A DNA stretch of 64,000 nucleotides from JAAFJT01 sp043744275 (GCA_043744275.1 JAYTUY010000109.1:1-64000), one strand, 5' to 3'; shown: positions 24,875-34,369, counted from the first letter of the stretch. Notes: generated by a model from the letters alone, not told the origin. Translations and numbers: made by a program.

Positions 24875-25654
24875 TTATTTGCCTGTGAAATGTGCTTTTC
24901 GTTTTTCCAAAAAGGCATTGACCCCCTCAGTATAATCGGCTGTGGCAGCGGCTTGACCTTGCAAAGTGGTTTCTAATTTCAATTGAGCAGCAAAATCATT
25001 CGTGAAGGCTTGATTCAATGCTGATTTAGTGAGGGCGAGGGCTTGAGTCGGCATCTCGGCAAGGGTTTTGGCGAGGATTTGGACATTGCCTGCAAACAGT
25101 TCATCGTCGTAGCAACGGTAAATCATGCCCATCTCTTCTGCTTCTTTGGCTGATACTTTTTCACCCAACATCATGAGCGCACTCGCCCGCGCGAAGCCTA
25201 TCAAACGAGGGAGTGTCCAAGTGCCGCCACTATCGGGTATCAAACCGATTTTAGTGAACGCTTGTATAAAACTGGCGGATTCAGTCGCCACCACAATATC
25301 GCAAGCCAAAGCCATATTCGCTCCTGCACCTGCCGCCACACCATTCACGGCAGCTATGACAGGCTTTTGTAAAGCTTTGATTTTCAAAGAGATAAGATTG
25401 AAGCCATTGTCTAATATGTCTTCAAATGAAGGAGATTTTTCAGCGTCAGCTATTTCTGCAATGTCTTGTCCAGCGCAAAAAGCTTTGCCTTCGCCTGTGA
25501 TAATGACGCAGCGTACTGAGGGGTCATCAGCACAATCATCCAAAGCACCAACCATCGCCCGACGCATTTCAGCATTGAATGAATTAAAAACCTTCGGGCG
25601 ATTCATGGTAATAGTGCCGATGCCATGCGTCTTTTCTAAAATAATACTTGTCAT
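24875..25654 (-). CDS. Enoyl-CoA hydratase/isomerase family protein (PaaG-like)
   Basis: The 259-residue crotonase-fold protein begins ILEKTHGIGTITMNRPKVFNSFN. The oxyanion-hole residues lie in GKAFCAGQDIAEI (~56) and GVAAGAGANMALACDIVVA (~105). The Asp in LIPDSGGTWTLPRLIG (~138) resembles PaaG (1,2-epoxyphenylacetyl-CoA isomerase) and 2-enoyl-CoA isomerases more than FadB-type hydratases, which carry Glu there. It acts on acyl-CoA substrates in the cytoplasm. No other paa genes are near, so the pathway is unclear. Two copies of the dispersed word lie inside (24921, 25514). Confidence 0.88.
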   Translation of the reverse strand: MTSIILEKTHGIGTITMNRPKVFNSFNAEMRRAMVGALDDCADDPSVRCVIITGEGKAFCAGQDIAEIADAEKSPSFEDILDNGFNLISLKIKALQKPVIAAVNGVAAGAGANMALACDIVVATESASFIQAFTKIGLIPDSGGTWTLPRLIGFARASALMMLGEKVSAKEAEEMGMIYRCYDDELFAGNVQILAKTLAEMPTQALALTKSALNQAFTNDFAAQLKLETTLQGQAAATADYTEGVNAFLEKRKAHFTGK

Positions 25655-25820
25655 AAGGAGATTTTATTTGATTGATTTTGAAAAGTCAAAGTTAAAAAGA
25701 TTGGTTAGATACCCCTCAGTATTTTAACCTTTTAAATAAAATCAAAACACTTTTATTGCGTTTAAGTAGCTACTGACTGGTAAAAATTAGATTGTTGAAC
25801 ATTAGGTATTATGCCAATAA

Positions 25821-25995
25821 TGGGTTAAAAATGCCGTTAGGCATGACATATCGGTAGAAAACAAATCAAAAACACGTTAAAGTGGCGTAGCCACGACATG
25901 GTCAATATTATTAAATATGTCGCCCCTCTGGGACTTACAGCAGATTTTTCTACACTTTCTACCGATATACCATGCCTAAAGGCATTTTCAACCCA
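25821..25995. repeat. MITE-like element with 40-bp inverted ends
   Basis: The ends (25821-25860 and 25956-25995) are imperfect inverted repeats; shared core is ATGCC-n4-GGCAT followed by ATATCGGTAGAAA. Between them lies ~95 bases containing the hairpin GTGGC-GTA-GCCAC and CCCCTCTGGGACTTACAG. There is no open frame. It occupies the gap between the crotonase and DUF5103 genes, with a dispersed-word copy at 25711 beside it. Confidence 0.85.
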
Positions 25996-26079
25996 TTTTC
26001 CGCATATATTAGACATTACACTTCAAAATGTTTATTTTTACACCTTATACATATACCTTAGTTTTTGAAAAAATATTGT

Positions 26080-27363
26080 ATGATGAAACTTAAATTTGCC
26101 TGTTATATTATCGCACTGCTCTCGCCTTTGTTTTCATTTTCACAAAATAGCAAGATAATCCCTGTAGATTCGGTCTATGCTGAAAACCTGCGGTCGGTGC
26201 AGCTTATTGCAAGCGGTGCGCCATATGGATTGCCTGCTATTCCGTTGAAAGGAGGATCTTTCAGATTGTCTTTTGACGATATGGACAATGATTTGAAAAA
26301 TTATTCCTACTCGATTGAGCAATACGATCGAGATTGGCAGCAGCCGACGAAGCTCGATAAGATGGAATATACTGAGGGGTATCAGGAAGATCGCATTTTG
26401 AATTATAAAAATGCATCGGCTACGAATATCGCTTTTGTGCATTATAATTTAAGTTTTCCAAATGAAAATATAAGGGTGACGAAGTCGGGCAACTATATTT
26501 TGAAGGTATATATTGATGATGCCAACAAAACGATTGTGATGACCAAGCGGTTTATTGTATTTGAAACCATCGTTGTGCCCATTATTCAGCCCGCCATTCC
26601 GAATGCTATTTTATACAATACGCATCATGAATTTGATATTTCAATAGAGCCTAAAAACTTCCGATTGTCGAATCCGATGAATGAAATTCAGTTGAGTATT
26701 TTTCAAAATCGCCGTTGGGATAATGTGAAAAATAATGTGAAACCGCTGTATGTTCAAGGCGAAAAACTGGTGTTTGATTATCAAGATTCCATCGTTTTTT
26801 TAGCAGGAAAAGAATGGCGATATGTGGATTTGAGAAGTACGCGCTTTCGCTCGGAACGTGTCTCGCGGATAGACAAAGACGATGAAACTTGGTATTATAC
26901 TTTGCGAACTGACCTTGACCGCTCGCGGGAGCCATATTTAATTTACCCCGATTTGAATGGCGGTTATTTTGTTGAAAATTCTGATTTTAACACTGGTGGC
27001 GACAGTGGTTCTAATGCGGATTACGTGGATGTCGTCTTTTCGCTTTTTCAAAAAGAGGCTCGTGAGAATGAGGACATTTATATATTCGGAGAATTGACTA
27101 ATTGGAAAATTGATGAGCGTTTTAAGTTGGATTTTAATCCTCAGAAAAAGGCTTATGATGCGACGGTGCAACTCAAGCAGGGTTTTTACAACTATATATA
27201 TGTGACGGTGCCGAAAGGAAAAAAGACTTACGATGGCTCTGCTTTGGAAGGCGATTGGTTTGAAACGCAAAATGAATACACTGTTTTGGTGTATTATCGC
27301 CCGTTTGGAGCGCGTTTCGATAGAGTTATTGGAATCAGTAAATATGTTTCAAATAAAAAATGA
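26080..27363 (+). CDS. DUF5103 protein, type IX secretion system plug protein
   Basis: I take ATG at 26080 (about 427 residues) rather than the upstream TTG; a signal peptide ends near FSFSQ. The sequence (LRSVQLIASGAPYGLPAIPLKGG quoted in part, LSFDDMDNDLKNYSYSIEQYDRDWQ) matches the DUF5103 family, known as the plug protein of the T9SS translocon SprA. Tail beta-strands and a DIYIFGELTNWKID region (CBM48/AMPK-like, ~340) follow. It should work in the periplasm/outer membrane, and it fits the T9SS-tailed proteins elsewhere in the window. A copy of the dispersed word at 26370 encodes YTEGY. Confidence 0.8.
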   Translation: MMKLKFACYIIALLSPLFSFSQNSKIIPVDSVYAENLRSVQLIASGAPYGLPAIPLKGGSFRLSFDDMDNDLKNYSYSIEQYDRDWQQPTKLDKMEYTEGYQEDRILNYKNASATNIAFVHYNLSFPNENIRVTKSGNYILKVYIDDANKTIVMTKRFIVFETIVVPIIQPAIPNAILYNTHHEFDISIEPKNFRLSNPMNEIQLSIFQNRRWDNVKNNVKPLYVQGEKLVFDYQDSIVFLAGKEWRYVDLRSTRFRSERVSRIDKDDETWYYTLRTDLDRSREPYLIYPDLNGGYFVENSDFNTGGDSGSNADYVDVVFSLFQKEARENEDIYIFGELTNWKIDERFKLDFNPQKKAYDATVQLKQGFYNYIYVTVPKGKKTYDGSALEGDWFETQNEYTVLVYYRPFGARFDRVIGISKYVSNKK

Positions 27364-27399
27364 TATATATATTGAGATACTGAGGGGTTGTAAAATATT

Positions 27400-27456
27400 T
27401 TTACCAAGAAATATATACTTAAAAATAGGAATTTACTTGGTAAATGCTATATTTGT
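27400..27456 (+). promoter_or_regulatory. Inverted-repeat operator and promoter before the DUF4143 ATPase
   Basis: TTTACCAAG (27400-27408) and CTTGGTAAA (27436-27444) form a perfect 9-bp inverted repeat just upstream of the -7 element TATATTTG (27449-27456), which ends three bases before the start codon. The arrangement suggests a repressor site; a nearly leaderless message would result if the -7 call is right. Confidence 0.45.
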
Positions 27457-27459
27457 TCT

Positions 27460-28635
27460 ATGATAACTCGAGATGACTTTTCAAAAGCGCAATATTTATT
27501 GACGCATTTTCCGACACTTGCCCTGCTTGGGTCAAGGCAAGTCGGCAAAACGACATTGGCAAAATCTTTAGCTGAAAGTTTTCCTGTGCAAAATATTTAT
27601 TTTGACTTGGAAAATGATCGTGACCTCTTTCAATTTAATACAGATGCACAAAGTCTTTTAGAAAAACATTTTGATAAATTGGTGATAATTGATGAAGTAC
27701 AGCGTATGCCTCGTTTATTTGCCCTATTGCGCTCGATGATTGATGCTCAACGGACTCTAGGTCGGTATCTCTTGTTGTGGTCTGCCTCGCCAGATTTGAT
27801 TCAAGGCGTATCAGAAAGTTTGGCTGGACGTGTCAGCTATCTAACCCTATATCCTATTAGCTTGCCCGAAGCCCAAAAAGCCAATATAGATTTCACAACG
27901 CATTGGTTTAGAGGCGGTTACCCCAATGCTCTTTTAGCACCCAATGATGATATTACAGAACAATGGTTGGATGATTATATCAAAAGTTATATAGAACGGG
28001 ATTTATCTGTTATTTATAATATCAACATTGACCGCATAGCCATTCGCAATTTTTGGCGGATGTTGGCTTCGTCCAATAGTAGTATATTGAATGTAGAAAA
28101 CTACGCACGAGCGTTGGGTATAAAAAGCCTATTGGTGCAAAAGTATTTAGATTTGTTAGAAGGTGCCTATTTGATTTATCGCTTGCCTTCATGGTTTTTC
28201 AACGTCAAAAAAAGGGTTGTCAAATCGCCCAAAGTATATATCATTGATAGCGGATTATTACATCGTTTAAATCAAATTCCTTCTTTAGATGCGCTCGAAG
28301 GTCATGTTTTGGTTGGTGCATCATGGGAAGGTTATGTTATTCAGCATATTATTCAATATAAACCTCGTGGCATTGAAGTTTTTTATTATCGTACCCAAAA
28401 TGGTGCAGAAGCAGATGTCTTGTTGGTCAAAGGGGATAAGCCCTTAGCCATTATTGAAATTAAAAATGCTGCTACACCAACCCTTACAAAAGGTTTTTAT
28501 AATTGTATTATGGATTTGAATACGACTCAAAATTTTGTTATTTGTAAAATCAAAGAAACCTTTACAGACCAAACCAAAGGCGTTACCTACTGTAATCTTA
28601 TGACTTTTTTAAATAATTACTTACCTCATTTTTAA
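27460..28635 (+). CDS. AAA ATPase with DUF4143 domain
   Basis: The 391-residue protein is a standard AAA14-DUF4143 ATPase. Walker A is GSRQVGKTT (24-32), Walker B LVIIDEVQRMP (~78-88), the sensor region LWSASPDLI (~107) and the GRVSYLTLYPISLPE segment (~120) are typical. The DUF4143 half ends with a PD-(D/E)XK-like pattern: EVFYYRTQNGAEADVLL then LAIIEIKNA (~300-330). The family is abundant and often scattered by transfer; its function is poorly understood. The SGNH hydrolase gene follows eight bases later. Confidence 0.85.
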   Translation: MITRDDFSKAQYLLTHFPTLALLGSRQVGKTTLAKSLAESFPVQNIYFDLENDRDLFQFNTDAQSLLEKHFDKLVIIDEVQRMPRLFALLRSMIDAQRTLGRYLLLWSASPDLIQGVSESLAGRVSYLTLYPISLPEAQKANIDFTTHWFRGGYPNALLAPNDDITEQWLDDYIKSYIERDLSVIYNINIDRIAIRNFWRMLASSNSSILNVENYARALGIKSLLVQKYLDLLEGAYLIYRLPSWFFNVKKRVVKSPKVYIIDSGLLHRLNQIPSLDALEGHVLVGASWEGYVIQHIIQYKPRGIEVFYYRTQNGAEADVLLVKGDKPLAIIEIKNAATPTLTKGFYNCIMDLNTTQNFVICKIKETFTDQTKGVTYCNLMTFLNNYLPHF

Positions 28636-28643
28636 AGGGTTTT

Positions 28644-29450
28644 ATGCTTCAACAATTTCTTTATATCGGCGGGAGTATTCTCATTATACCTTTTTTACCG
28701 TTCCTATTATTTTTAGGAAAACGCGTCCGCCAAAGTATTCCCGACTTACCAGAAGCGAGTGAAAATTTAACCAGTAGTATCATTGGCAATGCCGAGACAA
28801 TACAACTTTTGACATTGGGTGAAAGCACCATTGCAGGCGTTGGAGTGACTGACCATGCACATGGCATCACTGGGCAATTGGCTAAAACACTCCATATTTC
28901 AAGTGGAAAAACCATTTATTGGCAAGTTTTGGCTTGTAATGGCTATACGGCTGAAAAAGTGAATCAACTTCTTGTTCCTCAAATACCTCAACATGCCTTA
29001 GATTTTATCGTCATCGGCTTGGGTGGCAACGATACTTTTAAATTCAATAGCCCTTTGACTTTCAAAAAAAATATGATTCGCCTGCTTGATAATATACAAC
29101 TTCGACAGCCCAATGCTCAAATTATTATAGTCAATATGCCGCCTGTCGGTGAGTTCCCTGCTTTTCCATGGGTGATTCAGTTGGTGCTGGGTAGTTTGAT
29201 GAAATTGCACGGGGCAGTGATTCGGGATATTCCGCAACGCTATAATAATGTGTCTTACATGGACAAACCCATTTGCGTAAAAGATTGGATAAGCCGCACT
29301 GATAGCCATTTGACATCAGTCGATTTATTCAGCGATGGCGTTCACCCTTCGGCTACGACTTATGCTATTTGGGGGGAGGAGATTGGGCGATTTGTGATAG
29401 AAAAACAGTTCAATACTGAGGGGGTAAAGAAATGGCATTGGTTTAACTAA
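28644..29450 (+). CDS. SGNH/GDSL-family hydrolase
   Basis: The 268-residue protein has an N-terminal membrane anchor (~5-24, GGSILIIPFLPFLLFLG). The SGNH blocks are visible: I LTLGESTIAG (nucleophile Ser ~53), III GLGGNDTF (~123), V DGVHPSATTY (Asp/His ~231/234). These enzymes are esterases or acyl-ester hydrolases, here probably acting at the membrane on lipid or cell-wall esters. The dispersed word at 29414 encodes NTEGV at the very C-terminus, close to the stop codon. Confidence 0.85.
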   Translation: MLQQFLYIGGSILIIPFLPFLLFLGKRVRQSIPDLPEASENLTSSIIGNAETIQLLTLGESTIAGVGVTDHAHGITGQLAKTLHISSGKTIYWQVLACNGYTAEKVNQLLVPQIPQHALDFIVIGLGGNDTFKFNSPLTFKKNMIRLLDNIQLRQPNAQIIIVNMPPVGEFPAFPWVIQLVLGSLMKLHGAVIRDIPQRYNNVSYMDKPICVKDWISRTDSHLTSVDLFSDGVHPSATTYAIWGEEIGRFVIEKQFNTEGVKKWHWFN

Positions 29451-29457
29451 TATAAAC

Positions 29458-29495
29458 ACAACATGCAGCAAGTTTTTGAACTTGCTGCATGTTGT
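29458..29495 (+). terminator. Perfect 17-bp terminator hairpin
   Basis: Arms 29458-29474 and 29479-29495 pair perfectly (core CATGCAGCAAG) with a 4-base loop. It lies just after the SGNH hydrolase stop and before the convergent coiled-coil gene. The T run after it is short. Confidence 0.7.
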
Positions 29496-29551
29496 AAATA
29501 ATTGAAAATCAATGAGTTATGAAATAAATGTTTTAATTTTTTTTTTTAAAA

Positions 29552-32245
29552 CTAATTCCCATTCGCTTTCTTCTTTTCAATTTCCTCTTTCAATTTTTTC
29601 AAAATCTCCTCTTGTTTTTTTACTTCATCTTTCAAGCGTTGGATTTCAGACGCAGCATCTTCTTTCACTTTTTGAATCTGAGCAGCAGCATCTTGACGCG
29701 CTTGATAAATAGCATCAGAAGATTCTTTTTGAGATTTATTGATTTCCTCTTGCGATTTTTTCCGAGCATCAGCCGCTTCATCTGCATATTGCTGTTTTTT
29801 AGCAGCATTATCTTTCTGAATTTGACTGATTTCATCAAGGGATGCTTTACGAGTGGCTTCCATTTCAATTTTAGCTTTATCCTGAGCATCCACCACTTGT
29901 TTAGCTATATCTGCCTTTTGTTTTTCAGCATTATCATTCACTTCTTTGAGCGCCATAGCCGCTTGTTCGCGAATCGCTTTCACTTCTTTTTGAGCGGCAT
30001 CAGTCGTTTGAGCAATCAAAGCAGCTGAGTTTTCACGTGCTTTTGATACCTCAATAGCCGCTTTTTCCTTTTCTTTTGCAGCATTTTCCTTTACATTTCT
30101 AACGGCTTCTGCTTCATCAGTACTGATTTTTGAAATATTTTCAGAAGCTGTCCGCTTGGCTTCCGAAACACGTTTGGCGGATTCCTGCGTTTCGGTGGCT
30201 TCTTTTTCTTTGATTTTAGCTACTTCTTTGGCTGCTGCCTCTTGCGTTTTCACGACCTCAGTCACAGCTCTTTGCCTTGCATCAGCCACTTCTTTAGCAG
30301 ACATAGTGAGCAGTTCTTTTTCTTTATTTTTAGCATCCGTCACTTTCGCTTCTGCTTCTTTTTGAATTTCCAACATCCGTTTTTGAGCCACTGATTGCGC
30401 TTCACTCACTTCTTTTGCAAAAATTTGCTTGGCTTCAGCTGATTTGGTCGAAGCGGCTTGCACTTGCGTAGTGGCTTCTTCTTTAGTTTTCACGATTTCA
30501 TCAGTTGCTCTTTTACGAGCTTCTGCCACATCTTTTACGGAAGTTGTTTTCATACTATCAGCTGCAGCCTTGATTCGAGCAACATATTTCTGCAATTCAT
30601 CTTGCATTTTAGTCACTTCCGAAGTCGCTTTTTCACGAGCTGCTACTACTTCTTTCGTACTCATTTGGCGAGTAGAATCTATGACCACTTGAGCACGCAT
30701 TTTTTCATCGGCTACTTTTTTATTGGTCGCCTCAATCACTTCCGCAGCTTTTTTACGAGATTGAGCCACTTCTACAGCGGATGCTTCTTTTTGCTTCGCC
30801 ACATTTTCCTTAATTTCAGCTACTTCCGATGCCGCATTTTGAGAAACCATTGATTTCTCTTCCGCTGCCTTTCGCTTGGCTTCTGCTAAATCGAAAGCAA
30901 TTCTCTGTCTTTCAAGTACCGCCCGTTCACGTGAGCGAGCGACTGAATCAGCTGATTCAATCTGAGCTTTCAAAATCACCTCGGCAGCCGTTTTTTTAGA
31001 AGTAGTGACTTCATCCACTGTTCTTTCACGCTCAACTTTGGCAGCCGTGCGAGCATCTTCAACTATTTTCAAGGCTTCATTGCGGATTTTTGTCAACTCC
31101 GCTGTAGCACTTTCTCGGGCGGAGGCGACATCATCGGCATATTCCTGCTTGGCTTCGTCCAATTTTTCTTTCGTTGCTTTTATTTCAGATGCCGCTTTTT
31201 CACGAGCCGCAGCCACTTCTTTAGATGACTCAAGTTGCGCTTTTTGCACTTCTACAGCCGCTCTTTCACGAGCTTCTCCCACGTTTTTCGCTAATTTATC
31301 TACTTCTACACCTGCTTTCTTTTGGCTTTCAGTAATCAATGCAATGTTTTGTCTGTTGGCTGAATCAATCAACACCTGCGAGCGTTGACGCGCTTCTACA
31401 ACTTCTTTGGCAAATTCAGCTTTCTTTTGCTCTGCGAATTGCCTTGAAGACAGCACATCGTCTTGGATTTTTTGTTTATCCTTAACCGCTTTATCTTTTT
31501 CCGCCTGGATTTCAGTTCGTAATTTATCTTTAGTGTCTGCCAATTCTTTTCTCAAAGCAGCCAGTTCTTGATCATTCAACTGATTAATATCCGCTTTTCT
31601 CACCACTTGCGATGCATTGCCGCCTGATACTGAGGGGTTCGCCGCTGCGGGATTTGCCGAAGGTTTGAAGCCGCCCGTTTCAGTACTGACTGTTACATTT
31701 TTGACTTTTGATTTATCCAGCGTTTGATTAAAACAAGTGGTAATATTTTTCAATTCTGCTTGACGGTTGTCGGGCAGCGTGAACTTCCGCATTTCGTAGG
31801 TGGCTTTACTCAATATATGAATCGTCGTGACTGTATTTTCAGAAAACCATTGCATCGCCGCCATATCTAATTGCAGTACATTTTGATAGGTTTTGGGACC
31901 CGTCAAATCACTCATATTCACGAAACGATACGTCTTGCGGTTGTTATTGACGTCTGCAAAAATGAGTTCATCCCCTTGATTGAGTTCAACGGCATTTTTG
32001 GCTGTCACCCTTGCCTGCACACCTTTTTCATCATTGAAAAATTCAACGCTGTATGAGTAATCGCCGCGCAAAATCATGGTCGTGGTAGCTGACCTCAAAA
32101 AATGGGTATTGCCCACTACTCGATTATCCAAAATGAGCGTGCTACAATTCTGAGCATTTATAGCCCCAGATGGAAAAATGAAAAGTATGCAGAGAGAAAT
32201 TATTAAAGGAAAGCCAATAAAAAACTTGGTTAATAGAGTTTTCAT
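29552..32245 (-). CDS. Large secreted coiled-coil repeat protein
   Basis: The 897-residue product has a signal peptide (to about INAQ, ~32) and a globular N-terminal part of ~170 residues (CSTLILDNRVVGN, TTCFNQTLD). From ~225 to the end is nearly continuous Ala/Glu/Lys-rich helix with a loose repeat of the form EVAxAREKAxxEVxKxQ, about 30 times, so a very long periplasmic coiled coil is expected. I do not recognise the head domain. Such a rod could bridge membranes or bind the cell wall. The dispersed word at 31628 encodes NPSV in the linker between head and rod. Confidence 0.75.
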   Translation of the reverse strand: MKTLLTKFFIGFPLIISLCILFIFPSGAINAQNCSTLILDNRVVGNTHFLRSATTTMILRGDYSYSVEFFNDEKGVQARVTAKNAVELNQGDELIFADVNNNRKTYRFVNMSDLTGPKTYQNVLQLDMAAMQWFSENTVTTIHILSKATYEMRKFTLPDNRQAELKNITTCFNQTLDKSKVKNVTVSTETGGFKPSANPAAANPSVSGGNASQVVRKADINQLNDQELAALRKELADTKDKLRTEIQAEKDKAVKDKQKIQDDVLSSRQFAEQKKAEFAKEVVEARQRSQVLIDSANRQNIALITESQKKAGVEVDKLAKNVGEARERAAVEVQKAQLESSKEVAAAREKAASEIKATKEKLDEAKQEYADDVASARESATAELTKIRNEALKIVEDARTAAKVERERTVDEVTTSKKTAAEVILKAQIESADSVARSRERAVLERQRIAFDLAEAKRKAAEEKSMVSQNAASEVAEIKENVAKQKEASAVEVAQSRKKAAEVIEATNKKVADEKMRAQVVIDSTRQMSTKEVVAAREKATSEVTKMQDELQKYVARIKAAADSMKTTSVKDVAEARKRATDEIVKTKEEATTQVQAASTKSAEAKQIFAKEVSEAQSVAQKRMLEIQKEAEAKVTDAKNKEKELLTMSAKEVADARQRAVTEVVKTQEAAAKEVAKIKEKEATETQESAKRVSEAKRTASENISKISTDEAEAVRNVKENAAKEKEKAAIEVSKARENSAALIAQTTDAAQKEVKAIREQAAMALKEVNDNAEKQKADIAKQVVDAQDKAKIEMEATRKASLDEISQIQKDNAAKKQQYADEAADARKKSQEEINKSQKESSDAIYQARQDAAAQIQKVKEDAASEIQRLKDEVKKQEEILKKLKEEIEKKKANGN

Positions 32246-32419
32246 ATAATTGAATTTGAATTAAATAGATAACTTATATCAAAAATCGAGCGAATTTTTA
32301 TAAAACAGGAAAGATTATTTTTTTAAACGCTCTTTTACTATAAAATAATTTTCTAAAACAAACTTTTAACGAATAATAATCTTAAAGTTCAGAATTTATT
32401 TCTAATTCACCAACTCATG

Positions 32420-32576
32420 AAACCGCAAAATGTAAAATATTAAATTTAACGGGTGACTTTAAAAAATTATTTCTTAAAAAGAACGTCGAGTTCTACATTA
32501 AATGGCGAAAATTCGCTACTCTTGTTCGCTTTTTAAGCTTTACATTTTACATTTAAAATTTTACATTTTGCGGTTT
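32420..32576. repeat. Element bounded by a 19-bp inverted repeat
   Basis: 32420-32438 and 32558-32576 are perfect reverse complements (AAACCGCAAAATGTAAAAT). About 120 bases of AT-rich sequence lie between them, with no gene. It occupies most of the 351-base gap before the first SDR gene. The right end lies 20 bases before that gene's start, so it may also shape its leader. Confidence 0.65.
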
Positions 32577-32596
32577 TTTAATTTAAAATTCAAGCC

Positions 32597-33424
32597 ATGT
32601 CATTCAAAGGAAAAACAGTTTTCATTACAGGAGCGAGCAGAGGCATCGGACTCGCTATCGGCAAACGCTTGGCTCAAGAAGGAGCTAATATTGTCATCGC
32701 AGCTAAAACGGCGGAAGCACACCCGAAGCTGCCGGGCACTATCTACTCAGCCGCTGAGGAAATAGTGGCAGCAGGCGGAAAAGCCTTGCCCATCATTTGT
32801 GATATTAGATTTGAAGAACAAGTGCAAGAGGCTGTTAATCAAGCAGTTGCGACATTTGGGGGCATTGATATTCTCATCAATAATGCCTCCGCTATATCGC
32901 TCACAGGCACTTTGCAGACCGATATAAAACGCTACGATTTGATGCATTCCATCAATACACGGGGTACATTTTTAGTGTCGAAAATATGCTTGCCACATCT
33001 TTTGAAAGCTGAAAATCCGCATGTTCTGAATCTCTCGCCCCCCCTCAGTATGAAGCAGCATTGGTTTCAAAATCATGTCGCTTATACGATGGCGAAGTAC
33101 GGTATGAGCATGTGCGTGCTCGGCATGGCAGGTGAATTTGAAGGGCAGGTGGCGTTCAACGCGCTCTGGCCCCGCACCTCTATCGCCACTGCAGCCGTTC
33201 AAAACATACTCGGCGGTGATGAAATGGTCGCCCACAGCCGTACCCCTGAGATATTGGCAGACGCTGCTTATTATATTTTAAAAAGAGATTTCAAAACCTG
33301 CACAGGCAACTTTTTTATAGACGATGAACTGCTCAATACTGAGGGGGTCACTGATTTTAGCCCATACGCCGTCACGACTGGCATGAAGGATGAAGATTTA
33401 TTTATCGATTTTTTTGTTGATTAA
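32597..33424 (+). CDS. Short-chain dehydrogenase/reductase (HSDL2-like)
   Basis: The 275-residue cytoplasmic SDR has the NADP-binding TGASRGIG motif (~11-18), NNASA (~95-99), the catalytic Ser in LNLSPPLS (~147) and YTMAK (~163-167). The C-terminal region (FNALWPRTSIATAAVQ, TGNFFIDDELL) is characteristic of HSDL2-like oxidoreductases, which are linked to lipid metabolism. The substrate is unknown. Two copies of the dispersed word lie in it: 33041 (PLSM, next to the catalytic serine) and 33337 (NTEGV). Confidence 0.85.
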   Translation: MSFKGKTVFITGASRGIGLAIGKRLAQEGANIVIAAKTAEAHPKLPGTIYSAAEEIVAAGGKALPIICDIRFEEQVQEAVNQAVATFGGIDILINNASAISLTGTLQTDIKRYDLMHSINTRGTFLVSKICLPHLLKAENPHVLNLSPPLSMKQHWFQNHVAYTMAKYGMSMCVLGMAGEFEGQVAFNALWPRTSIATAAVQNILGGDEMVAHSRTPEILADAAYYILKRDFKTCTGNFFIDDELLNTEGVTDFSPYAVTTGMKDEDLFIDFFVD

Positions 33425-33477
33425 AATATTGATTGTCAATTAACTATAGATTTTAAAAATAAATTATTTAAAAGAAA

Positions 33478-34269
33478 ATGGATTTCAAGAATAAAAAAGT
33501 GTGGATAACAGGTGCTTCCTCAGGCATCGGTGAACAAATTGCTTACGCCTTTGCACAGGAGGGTGCGCACCTCATTCTTTCCGCAAGAAATAAAGCAGAG
33601 TTGGAGCGTGTGAAAAATGCCTGTACGGGTGCTTCAAAAGTAGATGTGGTAATGTTGGATATAGCCAATCATGCAGAGATTTTCACTATCGCCAAAGAGG
33701 TGATTTCTAAAGTGGGGAACATTGATGTCTTGGTCAATAATGCAGGCATTAGCCAACGCTCATTAGCCAAAGAGACTGATTTTGAAGTAGATACGCATAT
33801 CGTAAATGTAGATTTGTTGGGAACAATAGCCATGACGAAAGCCGTTTTGCCGACTATGAGTGCTCAAAAATCAGGTCAAATCATCGTCGTTTCCAGTTTG
33901 ATGGGCAAATTTGGTGCACCTATGCGCTCGACTTATGCGGCAGCCAAGCACGGTCTTCATGGCTTTTTCGACACCATCCGCGCCGAACTTTTTGACGATA
34001 ATATAAAAGTGCTGATGGTCTGCCCAGGTTTCATCCATACCAATATTTCCTTGAACGCCGTTACTGCCGATGGCTCAAAACAAGGCACGATGGACAATGC
34101 TACGGGCAAAGGCATTGACCCCTCAGTATTAGCAGCCAAAATCTTAAAAGCTCTGCGAAATGGAAAAGAAGAAATATATGTAGGTGGTCGAGAAGTGATG
34201 GGTATTTATTTGAAACGCTTTTTCCCGCGTATGTTGTCGAGGGTGGTGCGGAAAGCTAAGACGACTTAA
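33478..34269 (+). CDS. Short-chain dehydrogenase/reductase (DHRS7-like)
   Basis: The 263-residue SDR shows TGASSGIG (11-18), NNAGIS (~88), VVSSLMGK with the catalytic Ser (~141) and YAAAKHG (~155). The C-terminus ends in a hydrophobic/basic stretch (YLKRFFPRMLSRVVRKAK) that may bind membranes, as in DHRS7-type enzymes. The dispersed word at 34118 encodes DPSV. The gene follows the other SDR by 53 bases and may be cotranscribed. The substrate is unknown. Confidence 0.85.
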   Translation: MDFKNKKVWITGASSGIGEQIAYAFAQEGAHLILSARNKAELERVKNACTGASKVDVVMLDIANHAEIFTIAKEVISKVGNIDVLVNNAGISQRSLAKETDFEVDTHIVNVDLLGTIAMTKAVLPTMSAQKSGQIIVVSSLMGKFGAPMRSTYAAAKHGLHGFFDTIRAELFDDNIKVLMVCPGFIHTNISLNAVTADGSKQGTMDNATGKGIDPSVLAAKILKALRNGKEEIYVGGREVMGIYLKRFFPRMLSRVVRKAKTT

Positions 34270-34369
34270 TGAGGAAAACTACACATGCACAACTTCACTT
34301 TTTGTTGCCTGAATTGTTTCCCATTCAGTACAGAATAAGAGTCGGCTTTCAAAACCTTTAGACCATAAT

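Noticed and set aside
25125..25727. 200-codon open frame on the plus strand opposite the crotonase gene
   Set aside because: Antisense shadow of a conserved enzyme, Ala/Ser/Pro-rich without recognisable features.
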